From NCBI GenBank assembly GCA_025093985.1, contig JACAAK010000010.1, positions 1,327,501 through 1,391,500 of the forward strand: a stretch of 64,000 bases of DNA, read 5' to 3'. Of this stretch, positions 1 to 10,732 are shown piece by piece (the stretch's first letter is position 1; each line of letters opens with the position of its first letter). The stretch comes from Calvatia gigantea. Lineage: Eukaryota > Basidiomycota > Agaricomycetes > Agaricales > Lycoperdaceae. Both the position numbers and the translations under genes were made by a program. The notes beneath the pieces were generated by a model, which was given only the letters and a program-made list of their open reading frames with translations, ran no database searches and was not told the origin of the DNA.

Positions 1-2048
1 TTCGAGACGACCTTCGCGCCCGCGTTGAAGATGCTGGTGGGGGTGCGAGAATTATCTGGATTCATGGACCAGCCGGCGTTGGTAAGAGTGCAATCATGCA
101 GACCCTTGTAGAAGAGGTGTTCCCCCGTGCCTTCTGTGGAACCTTATTCTTCTCGCGACCCAACAACCGTGATGACCCCAGAAAAGCACTGGCTACTATC
201 GCCTATGGTTTGGCTGTCGCCAACCCAGATTATTGCCAGTACATTGGAGCGAGAATGGAGGATGATCCTATGTGTTTGACGACATCCCTCGACGAACAGT
301 TTAGGATCCTTTTCATCACCCCTTTCATCGAAAATCGCGTTCGTGTCAGGTTCGCAACGATGGGCTGTATTTCTGGATGGTCTGGACGAGTGCCAAAACA
401 CCGAGGCCTCGGATAACCAATGTCGGATTATTAACCTTAATCTGTGACTCTATCTTCGACCATGGCGAATCTGTACCCTTCCGTTGGGTTATTGCGAGCC
501 GACCAGAGGAGAATTTGAAGGAAGCCTGGTCCCAAATCCAGAAACATTTTCAGAGGAGGGCTTCTGACCTTTGGGGACTCACAATCCCGGCTGATTCTCC
601 CCAAGCCACCCAGGACGTCGAGCTTTACCTTCACAAACAATTCGAGACGATCAGGGAAAAATACTCCAAATTGATGCCCAGGGCATCGCGCTGGCCATCA
701 GATGGCGATTTTGTCAAGGTCGCCCAGGTATCGTCTGGACTTTTCATCTTTGCATCGACTATAGTCCGATATATCTCCCATGAAGACCCCGTTTATCGCC
801 TCAGGTTCATTATCTCTTTGATTGACCGGGCGCAACAAGGCCTTACCACCACTGAAGAGAAACCATTCCAGATGATCGACCAACTTTATTCCTCAATCAT
901 GTCAGAGATCCCGAAACGTCTACTTTCCGTCGCGAGATCTCTTTTAGGGTTCTACTTTCTTCTGGACAGGGTTTCTGACCGGCAAGAGATAGAACTTCCA
1001 AAAGTGGGGCTTATCGAAGCTTGCAATACACTAGGATTGCAGCAGAACGAGGCTTACGCCGCTTTGCGCAAGTTACACTCCGTCCTTAATTGTCCAACCC
1101 CTGAGGCTGCCCAAGAAAATGGAATTGAATTTTTTCATGCTTCCTTTTCCGATTTCCTCTGTGACCATTCCCGCTCTCAGGAATATTATATCAACCTAGA
1201 CCAGGAACTCACCAGCGTATGGCGATGCTACGTTCAGATTCTCAAATGGTCTAGAGCAGCACTCGGTGAATAAAGTACTCCTGTTTATAAACATTTTCGT
1301 TGACGTTGATAATAGGACCGGCTGGGGTAAATATTTCCTGGCCGCCTGGCAATGATGTCCTGTTCAGTGAACTTCAGGAAAAATTGCTGTGGAGGGCGCA
1401 ATATAGTTGGATCAGAATTCTGATAAATAATTCCTTCCGTAAAACTGCAACCAGACGCCTTGAAATCAATATCCCAGAGTTGACTGAGACACTCCAAAGT
1501 CTTGGTCTCAGCTTTCTGGTAGGTGACAAATTTCCTGTCGGGGCATTCCTGAATTGGCTTGATAAGTGTGTAAGTTTCGTCTCCTCCAGACGGACAACCA
1601 CATGAAAGTGACTCATCTCTATGTAGGCTCCCGATGTGATCCGAGAAAGAGTTGTATCTCAAAGATTTCCTTTGAGTCAGCTCGACATAGAGCGCCTATT
1701 CAGATCCCTCTGCGCTGCACCTGGGTATCGATACGCTACGACTTCCGATGTCTACGAGATTAGCTTGATGTCCATTAAGGTGGGCCTTCATCCCAGGAAT
1801 CAGGCGGCGGTGATTCTAACCATATCCTGTTCTTTTAGGATCTCGATGGCTCACAATGGTCCAAAGCAAAAGCCATTCTCTGGACCCCTGTCGGAGAGTT
1901 TCACAGGCTGGTGAAGTCTTTGGGTGCAGAGAGTGTTCTCGTGGCCGTTGTTGAAGTTGAGCCGGCGGAGAGCTGCGCAATAATTGGGCCCATAAAACTT
2001 GATACCTCTAACGAACGGTTCTTTATTCTCCCTTACTCAGCAGCGTGA
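1..2048 (+). pseudogene. NACHT-domain NTPase (NLR-like), 5'-truncated by the window and frame-broken
   Basis: This is the 3' portion of a fungal NACHT/STAND NTPase. An in-frame segment from base 3 gives the Walker A motif GPAGVGKS (about 75-98), followed by a LFFSR-type strand. The Walker B motif VFLDGLDEC (about 367-393) lies in the next frame, and the following stretch from about 425 (ICDSIFDHGES, WVIASRPEENLKEAW) lies in the third frame, so two +1 shifts occur within 100 bp. The ORF then runs on to the conserved FFHASFSDFL block (about 1128-1157). Three introns fit well (1266-1315, 1570-1626, 1780-1838) and carry the reading frame to a TGA at 2046-2048. Such proteins act as nucleotide-driven switches in fungal nonself recognition. 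The N-terminal effector domain lies outside the window. I call it a pseudogene because no intron can explain the two shifts, but assembly error is possible. Confidence 0.8.
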
Positions 2049-2535
2049 TTATGGGTATGTTTCTCCGGTCCCACTATCTCCAAAATCTTGCGGGTTCTGT
2101 TGGGGTGTTGGGCCTTGGGTGGTGAAACGATTTTATATTTGCGACTTAGTAAACGTGTACCTGTTCATTTGGTAGTGGTATGTTTGTTGATAAAGAAAAA
2201 ATGGTCCCCTGGGGTGCAGGATCTTTTTTATCGATGGCAGTCCGCAAGTGTAAAATCTGTAGTGGCCTGGAACAACACCGAACGCCGATTATGTGCACAG
2301 CGCGACAGCGCACCAAGTTCACAAGCAAACGTTCTTCCTCGTGTGACCGTGACAGCTGTTTTCGATGGCTGGGGACTGAGTACTGAGTTGTTGGTTCCAA
2401 CGACAACGCCATACCAAGCCAACCGACCACAACAGGGTAAATCTCCTCCACTGCGTTACTAATAGGTGACTTAGCGGGAAACGTGCTCATCACACAGCCA
2501 GGTATTCGAAAGCAAGTGGAGAAGTCCGTGGAAAG
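2049..2535. other. intergenic, no gene seen
   Basis: Short ORFs occur on both strands, but none has splice-site support, a recognisable motif or continuity with its neighbours. This is probably the 3' flank of the NACHT gene plus the promoter of the following kinase gene. Confidence 0.5.
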
Positions 2536-4227
2536 TTGAAATACAGGGAGAAGAGTCAAATCATGTACAGAGGGAATGACTTGCGGGAGGAACAAGAGAA
2601 AATTATATCAGATAAACAGTCACTGGATTCACGGCCATCTAGTCCTTCGCAGCCCTCCGGTGGAGTTTTGAATCAATCGGCCGGCTTCACAAAAACCGTC
2701 CCCCATTCGCTACAGGAACATCTGCATGACCTGATACCAAAGATTCTATCCGATCCTCACTTGTGCGCCTCAATCTGCAAACTATCAGGGGATGAGGCAC
2801 AGCGAGTGATTGATTTTTTCGACATAGTATGTGCATCTACTGTGGTTTATCACAATCCTGATCTCCCAGCGACAAAAGGTGTTGTCCGATGTGGGCATTC
2901 TGCCGTTTGTTGAATGGAAACGTGCTCTACACCTATCCTGCAAACTTGCCCAGTCCGCTCAAGTATATCCTAAATATTACAAAGTTAAAGGAGCTCATCA
3001 ATACGGTCAGAAACCCGTATCAGGGGGCGGTTTTGCAGATATTTATAAGGGCGTGTTTCAGGGCCAGGCAATCTGCCTCAAGGCTGCACGGGCCGAAACG
3101 GAGGCACCAAAGATAGCAAAGGTAAGTTAACTATAGATATATAAATCCTGATCTTTATTATGTTACTGCGCGACCTGAATACCTCCAGCTTTCGCAGATG
3201 CACACCAGAGAAATTACGCTGCTAGCCCACCTTTCACACCCAAACATCTTGCCATTTTGTGGGGTATATGTCGCTGAGGAAAATGCAAAAACTTTCCTTA
3301 TCTCCCCTTGGATGGAGAATGGGAATCTCCGTGGTTATGTAAATCGCTTCCCTGAACACCCTCGGATACCTTGGGTGAGGATCCTTCACTCTGAATGCGG
3401 CCCAGGAGAGTCACCATTAATGCTCAGATATCTGATATTGTAAATGGCTTGTTATACCTGCATCAGCTAGATATCTTGCACGGCGATCTCAAGGGGGTAT
3501 ATTTGTTGTCCTCAATATCCATAAGTTGTTGGTTGACATATATCCTTAGGAAAACATTCTGGTTTCGAATGATGGGCGGGCGTTGATCACAGACTTTGGG
3601 CTGTCATGCTTTGGAATAGATGCTAAAATATCTATCCATGGCTTTGGCCCGATCCGCTGGATGGCGCCTGAGCTGCTTGAAGAAGACCCAGCTAAGCGAA
3701 CAAAAGCATGTGACATATGGTCATTAGCTTGTCTCTGCTACGAGGTAACCAAATTTTTTCCTACTAGTACATGATTCGGTGCTGATGGGATGACCATGGA
3801 GATACTTTCGCGCAAAGATCCATTCTACCAATATAAAAGAGATCACCAAGTCATTGCCGCTTTGCAAAGACAAATTTTACCAAAGAGACCAGAAGTACAG
3901 GACGGCGCTGATAAGATCGGCGACGAGATGTGGAGTCTGATGATAGATTGCTGGACCTTTGATCCCCAGCACCGACTGGGCGTAGAAATAATTCAAAACC
4001 AGATCGCTGCCCGCACAGGGATCAAGCGAGATCTCCCGCAGATGCCAGAAGTAGTTGAAGGTAACCTCGCTTTCTGGAAACACCAGGACGACAGACAAAA
4101 CCATGAAGTCGACCTCCAGCAGGGATATCAGGTCTTGCGACATGTAAGCCTTTATTGCGATTCCATAGCGGTGATGATAAGGCCTCGCCAGACTCAAGAA
4201 ACGGCTCTGCCCATGGGTACAGTGTAG
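2536..4227 (+). CDS. TKL-type protein kinase with intact catalytic motifs
   Basis: This is a predicted serine/threonine or tyrosine-kinase-like kinase of the family expanded in mushroom fungi. Six exons join in phase: 2536-2826, 2870-3121, 3189-3374, 3428-3496, 3550-3744 and 3802-4227. The N-terminal ~130 residues are helical (HSLQEHLHDLIPKIL). The kinase domain shows a glycine loop (SGGGFADIYKG), the ATP-binding lysine in ICLKAAR, the catalytic loop HGDLKGENIL (Asp present), DFGLS and WMAPELL, then a C-lobe ending with DPQHR. All residues needed for phosphotransfer are present, unlike the next gene downstream. It lies just after the NACHT gene in the same orientation. The upstream start is uncertain, and an extra 3' intron near 4144 is possible, which would change the last ~30 residues. 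Confidence 0.8.
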
Positions 4228-4644
4228 GAGAAAAGTTTAATTTTTTTCGCTGTACAGTTGAGTGGCCGTGGCAGGGGGGTCGAAGAATGGCGGAAATGGA
4301 ATGGAAACACATTCACTCCCAGCTCTACTTAGACTGATCTTGATTTCCGTTCAACATGCCTCGGGTTTTCGTCCCAAATTTTTCTCGCTCCCTCAGGACA
4401 CCGCGCCCCGCTCCCTCCTGTGCTCGTATTCGCCTCCACGCACCTAACCTCCCCCTAATCTTGCTTTTTGCTATCGTGTTTAGTTTACCTCTAAGGTGAT
4501 TTTTGATTGTGATGAAGCCAATCAATCGGGAACTTCCGGTGCACACCTGCCACAACTATTTTATCAGACGCCGCCAGCGCCTATCCGGCGACACCCAGCG
4601 ACGACGAACACGGGGAATGGTCACACTCCCTTCCTTCCCCATTG
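4228..4644. other. intergenic, no gene seen
   Basis: A pyrimidine-rich spacer between two kinase-type genes. No coding segment or RNA gene is recognisable. Confidence 0.4.
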
Positions 4645-6701
4645 ATGAGTAGATTACCGCAGCCCTTGGGAATCGCCTCGCAAAAGACTGGTCCCTGTAG
4701 CTAGCGGCCCCTTGGCGGTGGTCCTGGCCTCTGAGATAGTCAAACAATGTGAGGAGGTTTTGAAGCAGAAGGTGTCCAAGTATTCTGATAGGGGTTTACC
4801 TTCGAACCTGACGTATTCTATTTTGGTAGGGTGTTGCGAAGTCTCTTGGGCAAAAGAGCACGCGACTAGCAAATGTGTTGGAGGAATGGTCTGAACAGTC
4901 GGAGGGTATCGAACGACAAGAACGTATTGATGAGATCGTTGGGTGAGTGTTGCCCACAATTAAATTCAAAGTGAAGCGTGTAAGTAAAGGTATGGACTAG
5001 TGTGTTGGAAAAGACACTGGAAGAAATCCGAGCGTGGCGAGCCCAAGGCTTAGTGACACGATGGCGTGAGCAGCTTATGTCGTTGTCAACTTGTCACCAT
5101 CTTTCTGTTAACTTCTTTCACTCAGTCCGTCGGGCTAAGTTGAAGAAAGGTCTTGAGAAATGTGACCACAATCTTGACTACGCGATCATGGGTTTCGAGG
5201 TATTTTTCTCTTCTACAGCTTGATCAAGAACTTACATGCATATTTTATGAAGCTGAGGTGTGTTGGAACACAGCAATGAACCTGGTTGCTCAAATAGTCG
5301 TCCGTAGGAAGCAAATAACGGCCCAGAAGGCACAGGAGGGCGCACATGTGAAGGAAAGCCGCCAGTTTGATGCAAACCAGGAACTTCTCAAGAATGTCTT
5401 AGAGGAACATCAGGCCTCTGTTCCGTCGTCCTCATCTGATCCAAGCAAACAAGCAGTCGCTCAGCAGTATCAGGAAATGTCGCAGAAGCCTGCTGTAGTA
5501 CCTCGCACGAAATCCACCCTGCCTCCCGACAAAATTTTGGATGGTTCTGTAAGAAAACTCGATGATAGCCCAGTCGCTGTAGGGCCTTTTAGTGATATAT
5601 AGGCTTGGCATTTGGCTCGAGGAAAAGGTGGCTCTTAAAGGTTTGAGAAACGTCAGGGTCGGTGATAAGGCTGCGAAAAAGGTCACTTCACAATTTCGGA
5701 CACCATCTTCAGTAGTATTGACCCTTTCATTGATAGCGCTTCGTCCGGGAAGTTGAAGTGTGGTCGAAACTAAGCAACAATCATGTACTCCAATTTTACG
5801 GCATTGTCACTGACCTGGACGCGAGTGTATACCTAGTAAGTATCCAGTCCCACACACGCATGGGTAATTCTTGGAATCATTTTTAAGGTATCTCCCTGGT
5901 TGGAAAATGGTGACGTTCTCGAGTAGGTTACGGATTGTGGTGAGAAGTTAGTGCTGATAAAAAAGACGCTAGATATACCAAGAAACATCCCGAGGTTAAC
6001 AGATTGGACTTGGTATACATATTTCACACTAAGCCTATGAGCGTCCGTTCAATATTACTCAGATACGCGGAGCAGCCCAAGGCATGAAGTACCTCCATTC
6101 GGAGTACGTCATCCACGGAAATCGTAAGTGACGGCCACCGCCTTGAGTATCTCACCACTTACCCTAAATGTTAGTCAAGTGTGTAAGTGTAGCAACCGTG
6201 CATTGCAGAAACTGGTGGCTCAAATGGCTCGTATTGAACAGTCCCAAATTTTGGTCACGGCATTGGTGCGTCAGTCCCAAGAGCGGTGATATTTGATAAA
6301 TAATTCTGCGACAGGGGGAAGCTTGTATTAGCGATTTCGGAGTAACCCAGATCATGGAAGACGTTAACACAGCATCTACATCTACAACCTCGATGGCTGG
6401 GGGTGCACGCTGGGTGGCGCCGGAGATCATTGATGGATCTGCACCATCCAGGCTGTCCGACACGTATTCATTCGGCATGGTGATCCTGGAACTCTTGAGC
6501 AGGAGGCCGCCGTTTTCTGAATACACGATAGAATTCGCTGTTATTCACGCCTTGGTGAAGGGTGTTCAACCTAAACGTCCCATAGAACCCATTGTATGGC
6601 TCACGGATGAGTTGTGGGCTTTCATGCAGCGATGTTGGTTGAGGGATCCGGATTCACGCCCTACGATGGAAGCGGTTGTGGCGGAGTTAGGGAAGATGTA
6701 G
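4645..6701 (+). pseudogene. pseudokinase with helical N-terminal domain (MLKL-like architecture), frame-broken paralogue of 31470-33830
   Basis: The exons match the gene at 31470-33830 one by one. The ATG at 4645 is 29 codons plus one base from the EIVKQC motif, exactly the paralogue's spacing plus 1 nt. The N-terminal region is amphipathic-helical (EEVLKQK, GVAKSLGQKSTRLANVLEE, LEKCDHNLDYAIMGFE) and precedes a kinase-like domain. That domain has a weak glycine loop (VAVGPFSDIY), VALK lysine, a catalytic loop reading HGN-LKC-SQILV (catalytic Asp to Asn, and the metal-binding Asn to Gln), DFG retained (about 6336-6344), WVAPEII and a RPTMEAVVAELG tail ending at 6701. A second +1 frame break sits at about 5598. 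A retained intron pattern includes an 8-nt exon at about 6174-6181. Two breaks make a functional product unlikely, but sequencing error cannot be excluded. If expressed, it would be catalytically impaired. Confidence 0.75.
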
Positions 6702-6726
6702 CCCTCCCGATTTTATTCCCGCTTCC

Positions 6727-7830
6727 ATTATATGTGTGCACATCGTTCTGTTCAACGTTTAGAGAAGCTCCTCTGTAGATCGGTACAGGTTTCCTTAAGG
6801 GCACATGAGTAATTCCATGTGAGGTTGCGGATAGCGGGCAAACGAACACCTTTCCACAAAATCCCCTGGAATAATCCCAGCTTTCCAGTCCACCCGAAGT
6901 TTGCTAAATGAGGGAGCGTCGTAGTTTCTGTAATTACGTCGAATGGGGGGGTGGAACGTTTGGTCGCATATGGGGTTAACGCACCCGAAAACATCGAGCT
7001 ATGGTGGTGGTGGTTCGGGCGGCCCAAAACAGTATACCAACAGCGTCATCTCCAGCCGGACGGTGGTGATCTGGTTCCAGTAGGACTGATTTCTGGACAT
7101 AAGTGGATTCACCGCATTAGGGAGGGAAAATTGGAGCGTTTTGAAGTTCAAGAGGAGCAGGACGACTACCCAAGAGGTGTAGACGTTCGAGATGGGGAAA
7201 ATGTTGGTCCGGAGAAAAGGGTGCCACCCTCCATATTCTCGCGTCCCGAGAGTGGGGAGCCTTGAGCACCAAAGCCCTAATTCTATGCTGATATTCCGTG
7301 GCGACAACTGCCAAGATTTCGCGGACGGTTTCCGGTTAATTGTTGGGCATATGCCAACTGCTATCAGTGTCTATGAGCTTTATGAGCTCAATAGCGACCT
7401 TCAATTGCCCGGAGTTCTTCAAGAACGGGCGCAAGAGGTACAAGCTGTCATCTATCATGCTCCTCCCAGGACGCCATCTTGGATCGCATCTAATGGTCGT
7501 CCATAACTCTAGCGTACCCCACACGACTCCCTACCGGAGCGAGCACACAGCCCCGAGGTGGGGTAGCGCTGCTGACACCGTGGACCCGGATAAGATTTCT
7601 GGAGGAGTGGCGCGGGTTCTCGCTCGAAGGTTGTTGAGTTGGCAGAGCTTGGCCGTTCTGCCGCGAGCTCATCAAGGTGGGTCTCAATGAGGCGGGCTTG
7701 GTCGATTTCAGGTGCGTCTACCGATGATTGTGGAGGCATAGCATACAGGTTCGGTGGGCGAGGAATACCGTCCAGGTGTACATGTTCAACCGCACTGAAG
7801 TGGGCCGATGCACTGCCGTTCACTCATTAC
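6727..7830 (-). pseudogene. F-box-like family gene, decayed copy A
   Basis: This minus-strand copy matches the best-preserved family member at 23329-24712 over its whole length, but the frame switches several times. Recognisable blocks are the start region (GIPRPPNLYAMPPQ, about 7780), the helical ETHLDELAAERPSS, the F-box-like PPEILSEIF region in broken form, the middle (LKVAIELIKLIDTD, about 7400) and the LRR-like 3' region (ITETTTLPHLANFGWTGKLG, about 6920). It lies immediately 3' of the pseudokinase gene on the opposite strand and has lost its 3' end there. Family members normally combine an N-terminal F-box-type helical region with leucine-rich repeats and act as substrate adaptors of SCF ubiquitin ligases. 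This one cannot. Confidence 0.75.
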
Positions 7831-7844
7831 TTTTCTGGGCCCCT

Positions 7845-8200
7845 GAGCTAATTTCAGATAACCGACCGGCCAGTAGCTGCAAGGTCAATGTTTTCCGGAA
7901 AATGTGAAGCCCCGGAGCGATCCTATTCACGCCACGTCGCAACGCCAATGTTGTGCCCAGGCGATCCGACGATGTGATTGCAATCACCCCAAAGAGATAC
8001 CGAGGGTCAAGCCAAGTCTCCAAGATATGGTGAATGAAACGTGAAGGGAAAAGGCCCAGATCATTTCATCAATGGTCTCGAACCTGGCTCAAAATCAGGC
8101 ACAGATTATCTTCAGTGACCAAGAATAACTTACGCCTATGAATACAGCAAGGGTTGATGGTGAAGTTCATTGCTACGGCTGCCAATAAGAGGTGTGGCAG
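7845..8200. repeat. conserved upstream module of the F-box family, copy A
   Basis: This segment recurs next to or apart from F-box copies at 20395-20600 (inverted), 22670-23020, 24800-25175 and 25615-25745. Shared landmarks in order are AGCTGCA-GGTCAATG, CGGAGCGATC, CCAATGTTGTGCCCAGGCGATC and, further on, GATGGTGAAGTTCATTGC. It lies directly upstream of the minus-strand F-box gene, so it may contain its promoter or a 5' exon. On the minus strand a segment reading DRLGTTLALRRGVNRIAP is conserved at the protein level between copies. Confidence 0.7.
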
Positions 8201-8209
8201 AGATAATAG

Positions 8210-8545
8210 GGGACGTGCCCAAGGCACCCGCATCTGCAACGCTTGCATCGTCTGGAGGTACATGCTAGGTGGCTTCAAAAATCATCGAGGGAAGCGCCGA
8301 GTGAAGTGCACCGTCTGAAGAGTCCGACATGCACTCTTTCGGCGTGGCGAGTCCCTGTTCCCCGGATACGGATCGGGCGCTGCTGTTATTCGTCCTCTGA
8401 TGAAAACGGAACGTCCTACGGAGCCCGTTCAGTGGTCCGGGGGCGGGATGTGGGCCTTAATGTAATGATGCTGGCTGAGGCCTTGAGGGAGTCGGGCTCG
8501 CGACCTACTATGGAAGTAGTGATAACAGATTTACAGGGAATAAAG
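8210..8545 (+). pseudogene. remnant of a TKL kinase C-lobe
   Basis: Reading across frames gives a degenerate but ordered match to the C-lobes of the two pseudokinase genes: ATLASSGGT then VASKIIEGSA (corresponding to RWVAPEIIDGSA), EESDMHSFGVA (corresponding to SDTYSFGMVI), a PTEPVQW-like stretch and SRPTMEVVITDLQG at the end. Stops and frame changes interrupt it, and no N-lobe or catalytic loop remains. It shows that at least one more kinase copy of this type stood here before the F-box module inserted or the region decayed. Confidence 0.65.
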
Positions 8546-9097
8546 CTCAGCGAATTTCTATTTCCTCTTACAATAAATAGCTCTATTTATTATCTGTCAA
8601 ATTTTATTGCTCTTATACATAACTAGAGAAAATCGGGTATCGGGCGATGTTGTTCATCATGGTACAAGGCTAAGGACACAGTGGTGCGGATAAACACTAA
8701 CTAGACTACGTGTGATATAAATACCGGCATTCATACAGTACTGTGATGAGAATAATACACTTGAAGCTAAAAAGGGCGTTGTGTTGTGCTTTGCAAATAA
8801 TACGAGCTCCGGACCATTACGCTCTTCATCTGTGGTGGCAAGGACTACTTTCACAGTCCGTTTCTGGGTATATTGATGAGTAGCAAAGTTTCCACGGCCT
8901 GGGATTTGATCGCTAAAGATTAGGATGAGTGATTTGTGGGTAAGAAGGGCGAATCTACCTGTCAGCCATGGTTGCAGTCGGGTGAGCAAGACCTAGTAGT
9001 GTTCGCCAGGGATCCCGACGACCTGAAGGAACGTGTTGCCGAGCTGGCGCATGATATCGTGAGTCGTTGACGAGAACTCACAGCTTGAGATATAGAC
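8546..9097. other. no supported gene
   Basis: No complete gene is seen. One short plus-strand stretch (about 8980-9055) reads as a helical peptide (FARDPDDLKERVAELAHDI) followed by a possible 5' splice site (GTGAGT). It may be an isolated exon remnant, but it cannot be linked to anything nearby. Confidence 0.35.
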
Positions 9098-10260
9098 CTA
9101 CAATACGCGGATAGTATTTCCGTTTCGGCAAACCCTGTTGCGGATCTCACCAGTCTCAGCCTCTAGCCTAGCGGTATTTGCCTCCAGTTCGGCAATCCTC
9201 TTCGATGTCGACTCAAGTAGGTCCAGAAGGTGTTTTATAGCTTCATCCTTCTCCCGAGGTACATCCCAATACGAGGGTGCCTGTGGAACTTGATCCGTCT
9301 CATGAGGCGGGAGGGAACGGGGCTTGGAAGTGTGCTTGGAAGGCACTGGTGGTGGCTGGGCGACGGACTTGGAAGGGTGCGGGTTTGACTGGGGCAGGAC
9401 AGAAATACTCCCCAATTGTTGATACTGTAAGACTTGATTAGATATTGCTGCAAATGTTGGGGAGAGCTCACCGTTTTCCTTGGCATAATTGAGAAGAGTG
9501 AAGAATGGGATTGATTCCAAAGACGCCTCGAGGGTCTTTACCCAAAGTCACATATCTGGATAAAGGAGTATTGGCCAGGTTTGGAACCTGACACAATAAT
9601 AGGGGACGAGGACTTCGTATGTACCGAGGCTGAGTATGAGGGGAAGGATGCCCAGTGAGGAAGTATGGGTGGGGCGAGGGGAAACCTAGGATCACTGAAT
9701 ACAACATTAGTTTAACACAGCGCGCGGAGCGGGAGGAAGGAGAACAAGACGTACAAGTCTGAGAAGGAGGGCCCGAGGAGCAACAACCAAGCAGAGAAGA
9801 CCGCAGATACAGGCTTGGGTGGCAGCTTCTGGTCTAGCCTAAAGGTGTGGTAGGATTTCCGGAAGGGAGTGGAACGACGCCTCGCCGGGGTGCTCAGGCG
9901 GAGGTTGTGAAGCTGGACCGGAAAGGTCAACCCTGCAGCGACAGGAGTATCTCGAGTTTCCCAAGGAACAAGCTCGCATCCAATGCCGCATCGCGGGTAG
10001 GAGGTAGAGAACTTGGAGGCCCAGCCATGTTAAGTTCGGATTTAGTTTTTCCGCTTGGAGAGACGCGGATGGGCTGGATGCCTTCTTCATTCGGTCGTGG
10101 GATCATAGGGGGGTTGGTGGGGATGGATTCCTCTGCCAAACTTTTTGTTGGCGATTTGGAATGCAATTTTGGGGGTATCGGTTGTGCTGAATATTATGGG
10201 ATTTTTGACCTTGTGGATGAGGGAGAGATTATTGGTCGTATCAGCGATTTTGAGACGTAA
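9098..10260 (-). other. undetermined, probably decayed coding region with a coiled-coil C-terminus
   Basis: The minus strand carries one 140-residue open frame (9098-9520). It has a proline-rich middle and a C-terminal coiled coil (LLDLLESTSKRIAELEAN). Upstream minus-strand pieces (about 9712-10260) change frame repeatedly. I cannot recognise the family. It could be a fragmented gene or chance open frames, though the heptad-like C-terminus argues for a former protein-coding exon. Confidence 0.35.
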
Positions 10261-10730
10261 AGTTACAGCGCTGCACTAACAGGCTCTGGGCAGATTTGTT
10301 AGCCTTTGGAGTCGAGGAAATTATAGCGGGGGGATTGGAGGGTAAGTGCTTTGGCATGTACGGAGGCTACAAGGAGTAATAGCGACGCAGCAAGGACGGG
10401 CATTGTGTGAGCCTGGAAAGAGTTACACATCGGTTTCTTGATGAGTTATCAATCCCGTGCGAACTATGAAATAATCCCACTACCATGTCCATATGGCAGA
10501 AGAAAGGAAATTCTCTGTTTTCTGTTGAAGATTTCGACGCGCTGGACCCAGAGACCTGCAATCCCATTGTATATAACCATATATACGTAGCTATCAGGAG
10601 TTGAGAGCCATTGTTGCCATACGGGGACCAATTAGCACCCGTGCCGAATATGGGCAAGAGGCAGGTGATGCGTCCTGCAGATTTATGCGTCTTCAATTAC
10701 ACTCAGTAATTAATCTACCACTGCACATAG
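10261..10730. other. no supported gene
   Basis: No coding segment, repeat or RNA gene is recognised. The region would contain the former promoter of the RPN3-like pseudogene that starts at 10733. Confidence 0.4.
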
Positions 10731-10732
10731 CC

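Noticed and set aside
5200..5218. A 19-bp intron in the 4645 pseudokinase gene
   Set aside because: Too short to be spliced; the exon structure here remains unresolved and may include a lesion.
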